This document shows, in pieces, positions 22,645 through 34,175 of a stretch of DNA of 64,000 nt. The translations under genes and the position numbers were made by a program. The stretch's first letter is position 1. Each line of letters starts with the position of its first letter. Origin of the DNA: Symsagittifera roscoffensis (Eukaryota; Xenacoelomorpha; Acoela; Convolutidae); assembly GCF_963678635.1 (NCBI RefSeq), contig NC_087069.1:56398061-56462060 (forward strand), given 5' to 3'. Below the pieces are notes generated by a model that had not been told where the DNA came from, did no database searches, and was given only the letters and a program-made list of their open reading frames with translations.

Positions 22645-23605
22645 AGCATTCCCTTTTACTATTATCCCCTGCAGATTATAGCGGATAAAATTGAACCTAT
22701 GAATAAATGAGCAACTGAAGCATTTAGTTGTTGAACTGTTTAGTTGTTTTTCTTACCCACCGACCCACAATTGGCAAAAGCTTGGCCTATATGACGCTGC
22801 ACATTTGGCCGCAGTTTAGTTTTGTTGCTTCATAGAGCACTATTTGTCACTTATTTCTTCCTGTCTTCTCGCTCCACTACTTAGTCAATTTTCACTCAAT
22901 CAAGTGACCTGTTTTATTTTGAAAGCTTACTGCTTTTTACACAGTCTGTTCTTTGATATAATGTAAGTACATTTTCATCATATTCATTGTCCTACTTTTT
23001 TATGGAACCACCCTGTTTAGCACTCTATGGCACCCTGTTCGCGTGGCAAAAAACCGTTTGATTAAGAACGGTTTTTAAATGAATATTTGGCGGCTTGGCT
23101 TTTGATTTCTTTTTTTTTTGAAGTTCTAAGTGAAGTGATTTGCTAAATAAAGTAAATCTACTATTCAAGACCAGAATTGCAAATGGTGCGACATCAATTC
23201 GTTGTTTTTCACACTAGCGAGCTTGCGATCGTTAGTGTATTAGTTAAGGCAAGTGCATCGTGATCTCGAGTTAGCGGGTTATTTATTTTGAAATTGATTT
23301 TTAAGGCATTTTTTCTTGCAGCTTGTTTTGCCGTTTAAGAGATACTAAAGATACTTTGAAAGGAACACGAAGTGCTTCCAATCTCTTTGCCGAGCTTCAA
23401 ACTGTTACATTTCACCCTAAATTTTCGTGCAAATATCTCGGCGATGTTATTGTTGTCCAGAAACTTTCATAAATTTATAAGTCTAGAAAAAATAAAATCA
23501 AAACTAGGTCGACATTGCGGTGTTATATCGAAAATGAGACATTATATACCGAAAACTTTTTTGCTAAAGTTTTACAACTCTAATAGTAAATCACCCATTC
23601 AATAA
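21735..23605. other. Intron 2, 5' part; (TC)n microsatellite at about 22609-22640
   Basis: It is mostly low-repeat intronic sequence. It contains a pure CT dinucleotide run near 22609-22640 and a hairpin-like CACTAGCGAGCTTGCGATCG (about 23212) that recurs in altered form at about 19619. No exon was recognised. Confidence 0.5.
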
Positions 23606-24490
23606 GGCTTACTTGTGTATGGAGAAACAAATTATGCCACACTATATTTAGCCAATGTAAAATTATAAGAATGATTTATTTCAAAAGAAAATTTGAAACC
23701 ATTACCGAAGTTTTTTTACGACAACAAAATTTGAACAGTGCATGAACTGTATATATTCACTTATCTTGTGTAATCTGTTCACTAAACAAATCTGGTCCCT
23801 AGCTGTTTTTTGCTGTGCAAGTTTTAAGTACATTGCAATAGTTGTTCAAAAGTAAATACAAATGGGGAGGGATGTAGGTAGGGAATGGAAAACAGCCAGC
23901 AAGGCAAACTTCACTATTCACTAAGCAAAGGCTTAACGGTTGCGAAAAAGGTGAATGACTTGAATGAAGTTTTTAATTGGGATCTAAGACATTTTCAGTC
24001 AAGTATTTACTGTCTCGAATTTCAATCGTGTATGAACGTTTGAAATGGTTGATGTGAAGTTAGAATCGGCATCGAGCTCTGAGAAAAAAGTCGAAATAAA
24101 GCAAAAGTCGCGTTTGGTTTCTAGTTTTGATAATGTTTTAAACTTCTATGAACATAGACTCCTAAATAGGTCGTGAGTTTTTTAAGTTTTTTTTTCAGGA
24201 AAAGTCTTAGAAATTGTTCAATCATTCAATAGGGTTTTTTGGTGTATGGAGAAACAAATTATGCAACACAATTTTCAATGTCAATGTAGCAATGTAAAAT
24301 TATCAGAATTACCGAAGCTTTTACGACAACAAAGTTTTACAGTCCATGAACTGTATATAAATTCACTAATCTGTTCTGTAACCTGTAATATTCTAATCTG
24401 TTCTCTAAACAAATATGTTCGCTACAGCTATTTTTTTGCTTTGCAAGTTTTTAGAGTACATTACAATGTTACAATAGTTGTTCAAAAAAA
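23606..24490. repeat. Two diverged copies of a 250-bp sequence flanking the origin of a minisatellite
   Basis: TGTATGGAGAAACAAATTATG occurs at about 23618 and 24244. The following blocks (ACCGAAG, TTTACGACAACAAA, CATGAACTGTATATA, GTTGTTCAAAA) are collinear. Copy 1 ends with one CAAATGGGGAGG (about 23861). In copy 2 the same point continues into 24 tandem units. Confidence 0.8.
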
Positions 24491-25190
24491 AAACAAATGG
24501 GGAGGTTGCTCAAAAATAAAAACAAATGGGGAGGTTGCTCAAAAATAAAAACAAATGGGGAGGTTGCTCAAAAATAAAAACAAATGGGGAGGTTGCTCAA
24601 AAATAAAAACAAATGGGGAGGTTGCTCAAAAATAAAAACAAATGGGGAGGTTGCTCAAAAATAAAAACAAATGGGGAGGTTGCTCAAAAATAAAAACAAA
24701 TGGGGAGGTTGCTCAAAAATAAAAACAAATGGGGAGGTTGCTCAAAAATAAAAACAAATGGGGAGGTTGCTCAAAAATAAAAACAAATGGGGAGGTTGCT
24801 CAAAAATAAAATCAAATGGGGAGGTTGCTCAAAAATAAAAACAAATGGGGAGGTTGCTCAAAAATAAAAACAAATGGGGAGGTTGCTCAAAAATAAAAAC
24901 AAATGGGGAGGTTGCTCAAAAATAAAAACAAATGGGGAGGTTGCTCAAAAATAAAAACAAATGGGGAGGTTGCTCAAAAATAAAAACAAATGGGGAGGTT
25001 GCTCAAAAATAAAAACAAATGGGGAGGTTGCTCAAAAATAAAAACAAATGGGGAGGTTGCTCAAAAATAAAAACAAATGGGGAGGTTGCTCAAAAATAAA
25101 AACAAATGGGGAGGTTGCTCAAAAATAAAAACAAATGGGGAGGTTGCTCAAAAATAAAAACAAATGGGGAGGTTGCTCAAAAATAAATTA
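24491..25190 (+). repeat. 29-bp minisatellite, 24 copies
   Basis: The unit is CAAATGGGGAGGTTGC-TCAAAAATAAAAA. First CAAATGG is at 24494 and the last at 25161, exactly 23 periods of 29 with no insertion or deletion. The only clear variant is an A-to-T change at about 24812. The near-perfect identity indicates very recent expansion. Confidence 0.97.
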
Positions 25191-25930
25191 ACACTCAAAT
25201 TTACTTTTTCGCTGCTTCAGTTTTTATTTTTTTAATTCAGATCATTTCCATTGTTAAAAGGAAGGCAATCTCCACTATGGAACAGAAAAAGTTTAAAGAT
25301 CGCGAAAAACGTGATCTACTTCCAACTTCTAAAATGGACTTCATTTTTCAGAATTCTCACCGAAATTAATTATTTCACTCTTTGATCCGTAAAAAGCGAA
25401 ATTAATTATTTCACTTTTTTTCTCAAATTGGGTTAATTTTATCAAATAAGTGCCAATCATAAGTTGTTGTAAAAATTAAATGAGCTTTTAGGGCTTCTTT
25501 TTTTCTTTGTAATTCGAAAGTATTTTTTTTGTTCCGACTTTCGAAGAAAGTGCGGAATATCTATGCGTGTGGCTTTTTTTCCATTCAATTTTCGACTTCT
25601 TAACTAAGATTTTTGACAAATTTTTTTTAACATCTGGAAGATGTTATTGTTGTGAGCTGAAATCCAAAAAAATATTTTTCCTGTGTTTGTTTTTCGTAAA
25701 GTTAAGAGGGTGTTTGAAAATTGCTAATTTCCTCCACTCTTTACGGTCTCTGGTCAGTTTGCCCATCTCAAAAGGGTTTCTGCCCGCCTCCCTCAATATT
25801 CGCCTCCAATACTGGACGTTTGTTCGAGTTTTCATTTTTGTTTGTTGTTTTTGGGAGTGGATGCCACTCTAGTATGGCTAATTTGACTCGTCTGTTCTTC
25901 TCTATTCCCATTGTGAGTCCTTATCTTTCT
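25191..25930 (+). repeat. Diverged copy of large repeat family D, left part
   Basis: CATTTCCATTGTTAAAAGGA recurs at about 46870. TTTTCGACTTCTTAACTAAG and GAAGATGTTATTGTTGTGAG correspond to 38020-38095 in the better-preserved copies. The family continues beyond the 50-bp minisatellite at 28300. Confidence 0.55.
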
Positions 25931-25944
25931 AGGGATCTTGGTTC

Positions 25945-28300
25945 TTTTTTTCATCGTAAGGCTGTTTTTTTTCTAGTATGTTGCTTATGTGGTTCTTTTT
26001 TTCATCGTAAGGCTGTTTTTTTTCTAGTATGTTGCTTATGTGGTTCTTTTTTTCATCGTAAGGCTGTTTTTTTCTAGTATGTTGCTTATATGGTTCTTTT
26101 TTCATCGTAAGGCTGTTTTTTCTAGTATGTTGCTTATGTGGTTCTTTTTTCATCGTAAGGCTGTTTTTTTTCTAGTATGTTGCTTATGTGGTTCTTTTTT
26201 TCATCGTAAGGCTGTTTTTTTCTAGTATGTTGCTTATGTGGTTCTTTTTTTCATCGTAAGGCTGTTTTTTTCTAGTATGTTGCTTATATGGTTCTTTTTT
26301 CATCGTAAGGCTGTTTTTTTTCTAGTATGTTGCTTATGTGGTTCTTTTTTTCATCGTAAGGCTGTTTTTTTTTCTAGTATGTTGCTTATGTGGTTCTTTT
26401 TTTCATCGTAATGCTGTTTTTTTTCTAGTATGTTGCTTATATGGTTCTTTTTTCATCGTAAGGCTGTTTTTTTCTAGTATGTTGCTTATGTGGTTCTTTT
26501 TTCATCGTAAGGCTGTTTTTTTTCTAGTATGTTGCTTATGTGGTTCTTTTTTTCATCGTAAGGCTGTTTTTTTCTAGTATGTTGCTTATATGGTTCTTTT
26601 TTCATCGTAAGGCTGTTTTTTTTCTAGTATGTTGCTTATGTGGTTCTTTTTTTCATCGTAAGGCTGTTTTTTTCTAGTATGTTGCTTATGTGGTTCTTTT
26701 TTCATCGTAAGGCTGTTTTTTTTCTAGTATGTTGCTTATGTGGTTCTTTTTTCATCGTAAGGCTGTTTTTTTTCTAGTATGTTGCTTATGTGGTTCTTTT
26801 TTTCATCGTAAGGCTGTTTTTTTCTAGTATGTTGCTTATGTGGTTCTTTTTTTCATCGTAAGGCTGTTTTTTTTCTAGTATGTTGCTTATGTGGTTCTTT
26901 TTTCATCGTAAGGCTGTTTTTTTTCTAGTATGTTGCTTATGTGGTTCTTTTTTCATCGTAAGGCTGTTTTTTTTCTATATGTTGCTTATGTGGTTCTTTT
27001 TTTCATCGTAAGGCTGTTTTTTTTTCTAGTATGTTGCTTATGTGGTTCTTTTTTCATCGTAAGGCTGTTTTTTTTCTAGTATGTTGCTTATGTGGTTCTT
27101 TTTTCATCGTAAGGCTGTTTTTTTTCTAGTATGTTGCTTATGTGGTTCTTTTTTTCATCGTAAGGCTGTTTTTTTTCTAGTATGTTGCTTATGTGGTTCT
27201 TTTTTCATCGTAAGGCTTTTTTTTTTCTAGTATGTTGCTTATGTGGTTCTTTTTTCATCGTAAGGCTGTTTTTTTTCTAGTATGTTGCTTATGTGGTTCT
27301 TTTTTCATCGTAAGGCTGTTTTTTTTCTAGTATGTTGCTTATGTGGTTCTTTTTTCATCGTAAGGCTGTTTTTTTTCTAGTATGTTGCTTATGTGGTTCT
27401 TTTTTCATCGTAAGGCTGTTTTTTTCTAGTATGTTGCTTATGTGGTTCTTTTTTCATCGTAAGGCTGTTTTTTTTCTAGTATGTTGCTTATGTGGTTCTT
27501 TTTTCATCGTAAGGCTGTTTTTTTTCTAGTATGTTGCTTATGTGGTTCTTTTTTTCATCGTAAGGCTGTTTTTTTTCTAGTATGTTGCTTATGTGGTTCT
27601 TTTTTTCATCGTAAGGCTGTTTTTTTTCTAGTATGTTGCTTATGTGGTTCTTTTTTCATCGTAAGGCTGTTTTTTTTCTAGTATGTTGCTTATGTGGTTC
27701 TTTTTTCATCGTAAGGCTGTTTTTTTTCTAGTATGTTGCTTATGTGGTTCTTTTTTTCATCGTAAGGCTGTTTTTTTTCTAGTATGTTGCTTATGTGGTT
27801 CTTTTTTTATCGTAAGGCTGTTTTTTTTTCTAGTATGTTGCTTATGTGGTTCTTTTTTCATCGTAAGGCTGTTTTTTTTCTAGTATGTTGCTTATGTGGT
27901 TCTTTTTTTCATCGTAAGGCTGTTTTTTTTCTAGTATGTTGCTTATGTGGTTCTTTTTTCATCGTAAGGCTGTTTTTTTTCTAGTATGTTGCTTATGTGG
28001 TTCTTTTTTCATCGTAAGGCTGTTTTTTTTTCTAGTATGTTGCTTATATGGTTCTTTTTTCATCGTAAGGCTGTTTTTTTTCTAGTATGTTGCTTATGTG
28101 GTTCTTTTTTCATCGTAAGGCTGTTTTTTTTTCTTGTATGTTGCTTATGTGGTTCTTTTTTCATCGTAAGGCTGTTTTTTTTCTAGTATGTTGCTTATGT
28201 GGTTCTTTTTTCATCGTAAGGCTGTTTTTTTTCTAGTATGTTGCTTATGTGGTTCTTTTTTCATCGTAAGGCTGTTTTTTTCTAGTATGTTACTTATGTC
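25945..28300 (+). repeat. 50-bp pyrimidine-rich minisatellite, about 46 copies
   Basis: The unit is CATCGTAAGGCTG, seven to nine T, CTAG, TATGTTGCTTATGTGGTTC, six or seven T. Length varies only in the two T runs; the commonest substitution is TTATGTGG to TTATATGG. The long open frames across it (repeating FFHRKAVFFLVCCLCGS in shifted frames) are artefacts of the repeat. Every unit presents a polypyrimidine tract followed by TAG on the strand of the host gene. Confidence 0.97.
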
Positions 28301-29340
28301 GTGAATATTTGTGATTGCGTTCCATGGTTTTTAGAGGAGCCTCCTTTTTGTTGCTCCATTGTTATCATTATTGTTTATCCATTTTTGCATCATTTTTTCT
28401 GCTGCATTCCCCGATCTTGTTGTTGCGTCAAAGAGAAGCCCTGTTTCGACGCAAGCTTGATTTATCAGTGCTTGCATTTCTGTGAGGCGGCTTTTTTTAT
28501 ATCAAAAGACATTCTGTTCGTGTGGTGTCTCGCAGCAACAAGTCTTAAAAGTTGTTGGTGTTGAAATGTATGTTTTGAATTTTGGTTTCTTTTTAAGTTC
28601 ATTTCAAATTCATAATCAAATTAGAAGGCGAAGAACTCTTCAATAACAAAATTTCCAAAAGAAATATTGGTTCGAAGTTTTTCGATTTCAATTTCATTTA
28701 GCCACAAGAAAACAATAAATGGGGCCTCAGTTGCCATCAAACAACTTTCGCACTCGTCTGTGAATTCCATATTAATGCTTTTATGACCACACTTAGCTGC
28801 ATGTGCATTGTTTGAATTTAATTCAAATTCATCTGCTAAATGTTAGGCAAAATGCGTTTTCCAATTCCGAAAGCGGAGTTGCAGGCAATAAACGTGATCG
28901 AATTTAATTTCGAAAGTAGATTGTGATTTTCAGATTTCCCACCGGAATAAACAAATTTACCTATTGATCCAGTTTTCTCAAATTGTGTTAGTTTTGTCAA
29001 AAGTGTGTCAATTATTAATTGTTCTTAATATTTAAAGAGCTTCAAGTCCATAAGTTTTTTTTGTATGGAAATTCAAAAATTTTTGGGAAAACTTGAATGT
29101 TTAGATATTTTGAAAAGTTTTTTTTTCGTCACTCAAGTATTTTCGGTGTATATTATATAGCCGTCCTATATTGCGTCGTTTGAGGAGCAATAGAAGTTTC
29201 AATGCGTAAAATTCTGGTTTCAATACTTCATAGATCAAAATACTATATCATAGCAAATTGTTGTTGTCGGCTCAACGGGTAAATACCCAGTATTTTTGGC
29301 CTATTTACCGCTTGGTAAATGTCTCTGAATGCTCAATTAA
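28301..29340 (+). repeat. Diverged copy of repeat family D, right part
   Basis: AAGTTCATTTCAAATTCAT (28597) matches 38777. CTATTGATCCAGTTTTCTCA (28968) matches 46975 and resembles 37415. GGCTCAACGGGTAAATACCC (29269) resembles 42236. Family D was apparently split by the minisatellite. Confidence 0.5.
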
Positions 29341-29531
29341 CGAATTAAGATTTTTTTCTGATAACTGTTTTGGCTGTAGATGAGTAAATGGAAGTATGAG
29401 CAAAGGAAAAGTTGGCGGACCAGATTAGTAATTTGGTCAATTATTGCATCATTTAATTACATAATCACATGAAGTGAAGTCTCCTTTTTGTGTCGTCCTT
29501 ACACGTCATCTGTGTCGTGTGTGTGTTGTAG

Positions 29532-29631
29532 GACAGGAAGGAGAATGTGTTGGTGGAAGTGAAGTGGTACTACAGAGTGAGTGAACTGCCAGACCAACTC
29601 TATACTCTCCTCCTCCACGACAGAGACCAAG
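29532..29631 (+). CDS. BAH-domain gene, exon 3
   Basis: This exon is preceded by GTGTGTGTTGTAG and followed by GTGAGC. It encodes 33 full residues, DRKENVLVEVKWYYRVSELP then DQLYTLLLHDRDQ, entering in phase 0 and leaving in phase 1. VEVKWYYR-SELPD-xY is the signature core strand of RERE-type BAH domains (known form NVKWYYRQSEVPD). The GC-richer, repeat-free 100 bases stand out sharply from the AT-rich flanks. A canonical RERE BAH continues from HDRDQ directly towards the RELF strand, whereas here a further exon intervenes. Confidence 0.95.
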
Positions 29632-29639
29632 GTGAGCAG

Positions 29640-30560
29640 ACACACCACACACTCTCTAACACCATTTTATTTTTTCTACTTTTTTTCGAAAACTACCCTG
29701 CATAATCTGATATCATGGGTTTAATCAAAAGAGCAGTTTGTTTAGCGGGTAGGCCATAAGTTTTTTTAAATAAAAAAGTCATGGCAATTGTCAAATCTAA
29801 AAAGGTGAAACTCTTTTGGTTTGTCTCGAAAACTATCCTGCCTGCCAATTCTTTGATTAATGGTTTGCGGGAAATAACATGTTGCGGGCTTCTTCACTGC
29901 CTATACTGATGAGCCTTTTTTTTCAAAAAAAAAGTTGTAGCTTTTGGATAAATCAATTTTATTTTTTCAATCGATTTTTGGAAACGTTTTCACTTTGCCG
30001 TAAAACTACGCATACAAATCTGAGGTAAGGGGTTCAATCTAAGGAACAGGTTGCGAGATATTTTTACCATCAGAGGTGACTCCGTAATCTTTCACAGGAA
30101 AACTTTTGTCCGTGGAAAGTCCAGTTTCTGAAGTTTTTACCGTTTTGATATTTTTCACTCATCTCGAAAACTACCCTGCCAAGTCCGAGATTTAGCGTTC
30201 TATCGAAAAATCTTTTTATGTGAACCGTATCTGCATAAGTCGTGTCTAAGGGTTCAGTCGAACAAACATGTTGTGGGATTTTTTTCTGAAGAAGCAGCTA
30301 CGCGCTAACTTTGGTAAGTAAACTGTTTTGAACTTAAAAACTTAGAAATTTTTTGAGATATCGATTGTTTTTTGCAGTTTGATTTTGATGTTGATGGTTC
30401 AATTGAAAGAACGTGGTGCGATGCTTCCACCTTCATAAAAATTTACATCCGTTTTTGTTGGCTTTGAGAAAAATCTATATTTCAAAAATTTCAACGCGTA
30501 AGCAAAATTCCAGTTTTTTGAAAACTACACTGCTGAATTTGATACTGAGCTCAATTGAAA
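29640..30560 (+). repeat. Degenerate tandem repeat, period roughly 150-180 bp
   Basis: Blocks of the form TCGAAAACTACCCTGC followed by a GATAT..GGGTTCAATC-like string recur near 29688, 29823, 30000, 30165 and 30518. They are well diverged and start just after exon 3. The layout resembles the internal repeats of the Helitron-like elements further right. Confidence 0.5.
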
Positions 30561-30950
30561 GCATGAATTGTAGGCGTCTCCCATATTGGGCCTCTACTAA
30601 ATAGCTTTTTTTAATTTAATTTGTCTTTGTTTAATGAAATAGAAGTCAGTTTTTGTTTGTTATTGAAACCACGAAATCTAGTTCAATTGCGAATATTGAT
30701 TGACGTAGATTGACGTTTGCACTTAGCAAGTCTTATTAAATCAGATCTTGCATTTTTTTCTGTTAAACAACTTGATTTTCTGTTACCTTGTACTTTCTGC
30801 AACCAAGTTGTTAAGCTTGTCTCCATTTTCCTTATTCGTTCTTTTTTGCCGCGAGCTTAAGAGCGTAGTGTACTTGCACGAATCTTCTTTTTTAAACGTA
30901 ACTCGCAAATAAAATTGTTCACTTATTTGGTGGCCTTTTGCTATAATCAC
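30561..30950. other. Unassigned; fragment of a family 2 5' end
   Basis: GACGTTTGCACTTAGCAAGT (about 30711) followed by CTTATTAAATCAGATCTTGC is a decayed family 2 start, truncated next to the following SINE. Confidence 0.35.
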
Positions 30951-31198
30951 GATCTGTAACATGGGAAATTTCATAGCATCTGTTCTCTTCTTTAGTTATG
31001 GATAGTGTTTGTTATTTATGAAGCGTCCGTGGCTGAGTGGTTAGTGAGTAAGGCTTTAAAGCTCTAGTTTGCAGATCGAATCCGAGACTTAGTCGATTTT
31101 TTTTTAGTTCGAGGCCGATATCTTTTTCTTTTTGCACTTTATCGAGCTGCTTGTTTATCGTGTTTTCGCTGATGTTGGCAAAGTGAAGCTTCGCCTCT
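30951..31198 (+). mobile_element. SINE, tRNA-derived head (copy e)
   Basis: The leader is ATAGCATCTGTTCTCTTC. The head has GTGGCTGAGTGGTTAGTGAG (good box A) and AGATCGAATCC (weakened box B), followed by GAGACTTAGTC. The tail is TTCGAGGCCGATATC, then CACTTTATCGAGCTGC. The end is GCAAAGTGAAGCTTCGCCTC, a mutated hairpin. Confidence 0.72.
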
Positions 31199-33357
31199 AA
31201 TTGAAAATTAGTTTGAGAGTCGATGAACACAATTCACATTCTTAGTTCGGTCGCGTTGATTTTTTTGGTTTTTTATGTAAAAGTTATATTTTTTTCAGAC
31301 CAAATTTATGCTTTCGCGGTTTGACTTTCGATTTTTTAAAGTTTGTTTCCTGCGTTGAAATACAGGCTCGGTGTGTTGTTTTGCAAAATTTTTGTGTAGT
31401 TTTGCAAACGTTTTAAGGGTTTGCAAAACGAAACTCGTAACGTAAGTTTGTTTTCGGTACTCCAAAATCGAAGTTCGTCGTCTGTTTGCCGTTTGTTCCG
31501 ACAAACAGTAGCAGTGGATTTCCCAGGGCTCGCTAAAAGCTTGAAGGACCCCTTCTTACAGTACTCAATAAAACCCGTTTTAGGGAGCAATTTTGGTACG
31601 GAGAACTGAGCAAAACCTCCGTGCTTCATTCAACTGGGGAGTTAATTAGGGCGGAGAATTGAGAAACACTCCTGATGTGAGCCGTAATGTGGTAATTTGA
31701 GCCATTTTTCGACTCCAAAGGTGTTGTCCTTCAGGTCGTCAGGTTGAGATGTTGGCTTCTATACACAGTAAAAGAGGTGTATGTCATTCGGTTTGCGTTT
31801 TAACTTGGTGTTTGTTTTCTATGTTTTTGTCCAATCGTGACCGATAGCTATTTAATTGTGTGCCATATCCACAGCGGAGTGGAGCAACAGTCCGCTCTGA
31901 ACTTCTATGAAGGTTGTTTTCTTCCGTCGCTTTTTTGGTGTTTGAGAGCCATCAGTTTGGAGGGATGTTTGGTGACGCAGTTTTTCACTTCATTTGAAAG
32001 AATTATTTTCTGTGCGACTTTGTTTTGATCTGGTCCAATTTTATCAATTTCATGAAGATATTTTCATGTTTTCATAGTATTGATTGGCAATTGTTTGTTT
32101 TAAAGTCTCAAAATGGGGTTGTGTGATGGTCACATCGTTCTTGTTGATGGCAGCAAGTTAGGATTTGTTTGCTAAACTTTTCATTGTTCTTTGGCTGGAA
32201 TCGTTTAAGTTTCTCAATGAAGGTGTTCAATTACGGTTATTTTTGTGCATCCAGTTAAAAATACGACTTGGGAAACGATGTTCCTGTTGCAGAAGGTTTG
32301 TACGAGATTTGGGACATGCTGCGAGGGATGACGTGGGTACTGCCGCAACGAGGCACTCGTACTTTGCTCTCCACTGATTGTGTTTGCATTCCTGTTTGCC
32401 TGTCGGTTTAGTTTTCTAGCCTCGAGTAATATCAAATATCTCAGTTTGATTGGAAGTGACAGAGTGAGCGTGGAAAGACACAATTGTAATCAGTTTGCAA
32501 AGAAGTCATTTGAACTTGAAAGATAAAAATGGAGAAACGCCTGAAAGATAAGTGGGCTGTTTTTGACCGTGGCCTCTGAGTATAAAACTGCAGCAGTATT
32601 GGCAGAAGTAAATGAATTGAGTGTTATGGCCCCGTTGTGACATGGAGATGTTTATATTTGAATCACTAAAGTTGAAGTCATCATTCTTAGCACCTTCATT
32701 AAAACAACATTAACAGCCACTCAGTTCCCATTAAGCAAGTGGCCATGTTTTCCATTTCTTTATCTCTCTCTGTCTCTCAGATATACTAGGCAGAGGGAGA
32801 CTGCAGACAAAAAACTGAATTAGGTCCCCTTAGTGGTGCTGGTTTATCATTTGAAACACCTTCATCGTTAGTCCCTGCTTGCTTGTGTAGTGTGTAATGT
32901 AATAGTGGATACATTGTGCAGCTATTGATGAGAGACAAATGCCCCAACTACAGTTATCCGCTTTCCTTGTTTCTTCTTTTGCAGCTTCTTTCATTCTCTG
33001 CTGTCGCTTCTTTTCCCTTCCTATTACCTGTGCAGAGTTTGTTGCTCTGTCGCCCATCATTGTGATTGGGAGCTGAATAGGTGGATGGTTTTGTTGCATT
33101 TGAATTAACTCTCTATTTATGTTGTCAATTAGATGTTTGCATTGAACTTGAATACATAATGACCCTGCAAATATCTCTAGTCTATTTGTGTTGTTGCCAA
33201 TTGTGGATCGACAGAAGAAGTATTGTGTGCATGCATTGTGGTGTTTGAGATGATGATGTTGTGATGTGGGTGATGGATTGTATTGATTCTATAGAGTCGT
33301 CTTTATTCTGGTTTAATTTGCCCTTTCAACTCCATTCATTCGAACACCAGTTCAATT
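31199..33357. other. Unassigned intronic sequence
   Basis: Short open frames at 31295-31629, 32165-32483 and 32830-33099 lack recognisable domains. No tandem or inverted structure was seen. From about 32500 the sequence is low in repeats. Confidence 0.45.
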
Positions 33358-33365
33358 TGCACAGC

Positions 33366-34167
33366 CAGGGCTTTTCAAAAATTAATTGAGATCAAAACAA
33401 TTAAATTGCAGTTAATTGGATGTTCAGCAATTAATTATCAAATAACTGAAAAAAACAAAAGTTAAACTGCAATTAATTGCAATTATCAATGAAAAGTTCA
33501 GATGTCGCAGATGTCGAGACTCAACAGCGGCCTTTTCTTCGATTGTTAAATCAGCTTCTTTGTGTTTCAACAATTTAATAATTGCTTTCTGGAAAACTGG
33601 CACATGAACTAAATCGCCATCTTCAGACAAGTATTTCGCAAATTCTTCTTCTTTGTACTCATCCAAAATTCCATCAAAAAGAATGCGTGCATCCGACATG
33701 TCAATGTTTTCGCGTTGAAGCGCGTTCTTTGAGTTCACTGTTTTCTCTTGCACTAGGAAAGTAATCAACCAGTTTAGAGAAACTTGGCAAATTCTCCACA
33801 AAACCTTTCATCTCAAAATATCTGTCGATCATGTTCATGGTACTCAACCATCTGGTCTTGTTCAGCCGTCTATGATAAGCGAAAATTTCTCCGGAAGCTC
33901 CTTAGCAATGTTAATTTCAACTTGTTTCGTAAGTTTTTCCATGTATTTAAGGAGGGTGTTGCGCGAGACCGCCAGATGTAATTCGTTGCTCAACAACCAA
34001 CGCTTAACAAACGAACTTGCTTCTGTTCAACAACAATTAATTGCAATTAATTGCAGTTAACTGGGCATGAGAAAATTTTAATTGAAATAATTGCATGCCC
34101 AACAATTAGTTAAAAATTCAATTAATTGCAATTAATTTAAAATTCAATTAATTTTTGAAAAGCCCTG
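33366..34167 (-). mobile_element. Non-autonomous hAT transposon, 802 bp, with perfect ends
   Basis: The termini are perfect inverted repeats of 24 bp starting CAGGGCTTTTCAAAAATTAA. They are flanked on both sides by the same 8 bases, TGCACAGC (33358-33365 and 34168-34175). CAGGG-type ends plus an 8-bp target duplication define hAT elements. Subterminal CAATTAATTGC motifs are repeated at both ends. The interior holds a broken transposase on the minus strand. Element size and stops show it cannot encode a full enzyme, so mobility would have required one from elsewhere. Confidence 0.95.
33424..34050 (-). pseudogene. hAT transposase remnant, internally deleted
   Basis: Reading the minus strand from about 34050, KLTKQVEINIAKELPEKFSL then IIDG and a stop corresponds to the region of the first catalytic Asp (usually DGW). 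A later piece (33801-33424) has ARILFDGILDEY, then YLSEDGDLVHVPVFQKAII, then LTIEEKAAVESR, the C-terminal region typical of hAT transposases just before the dimerisation domain. The middle of the catalytic core is missing, and the two pieces are in different frames. Family assignment comes from motif recall plus the terminal structure. Confidence 0.75.
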
Positions 34168-34175
34168 TGCACAGC

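Noticed and set aside
24491-25190. CRISPR-like array because of regular 29-bp spacing
   Set aside because: The repeats are contiguous with no unique spacers, and the setting is a eukaryotic intron.
25721-28186. Many overlapping open frames of 60-118 codons reading FFHRKAVFFLVCC
   Set aside because: They are the 50-bp repeat read in shifting frames; unit length is not a multiple of three and no independent start or end exists.
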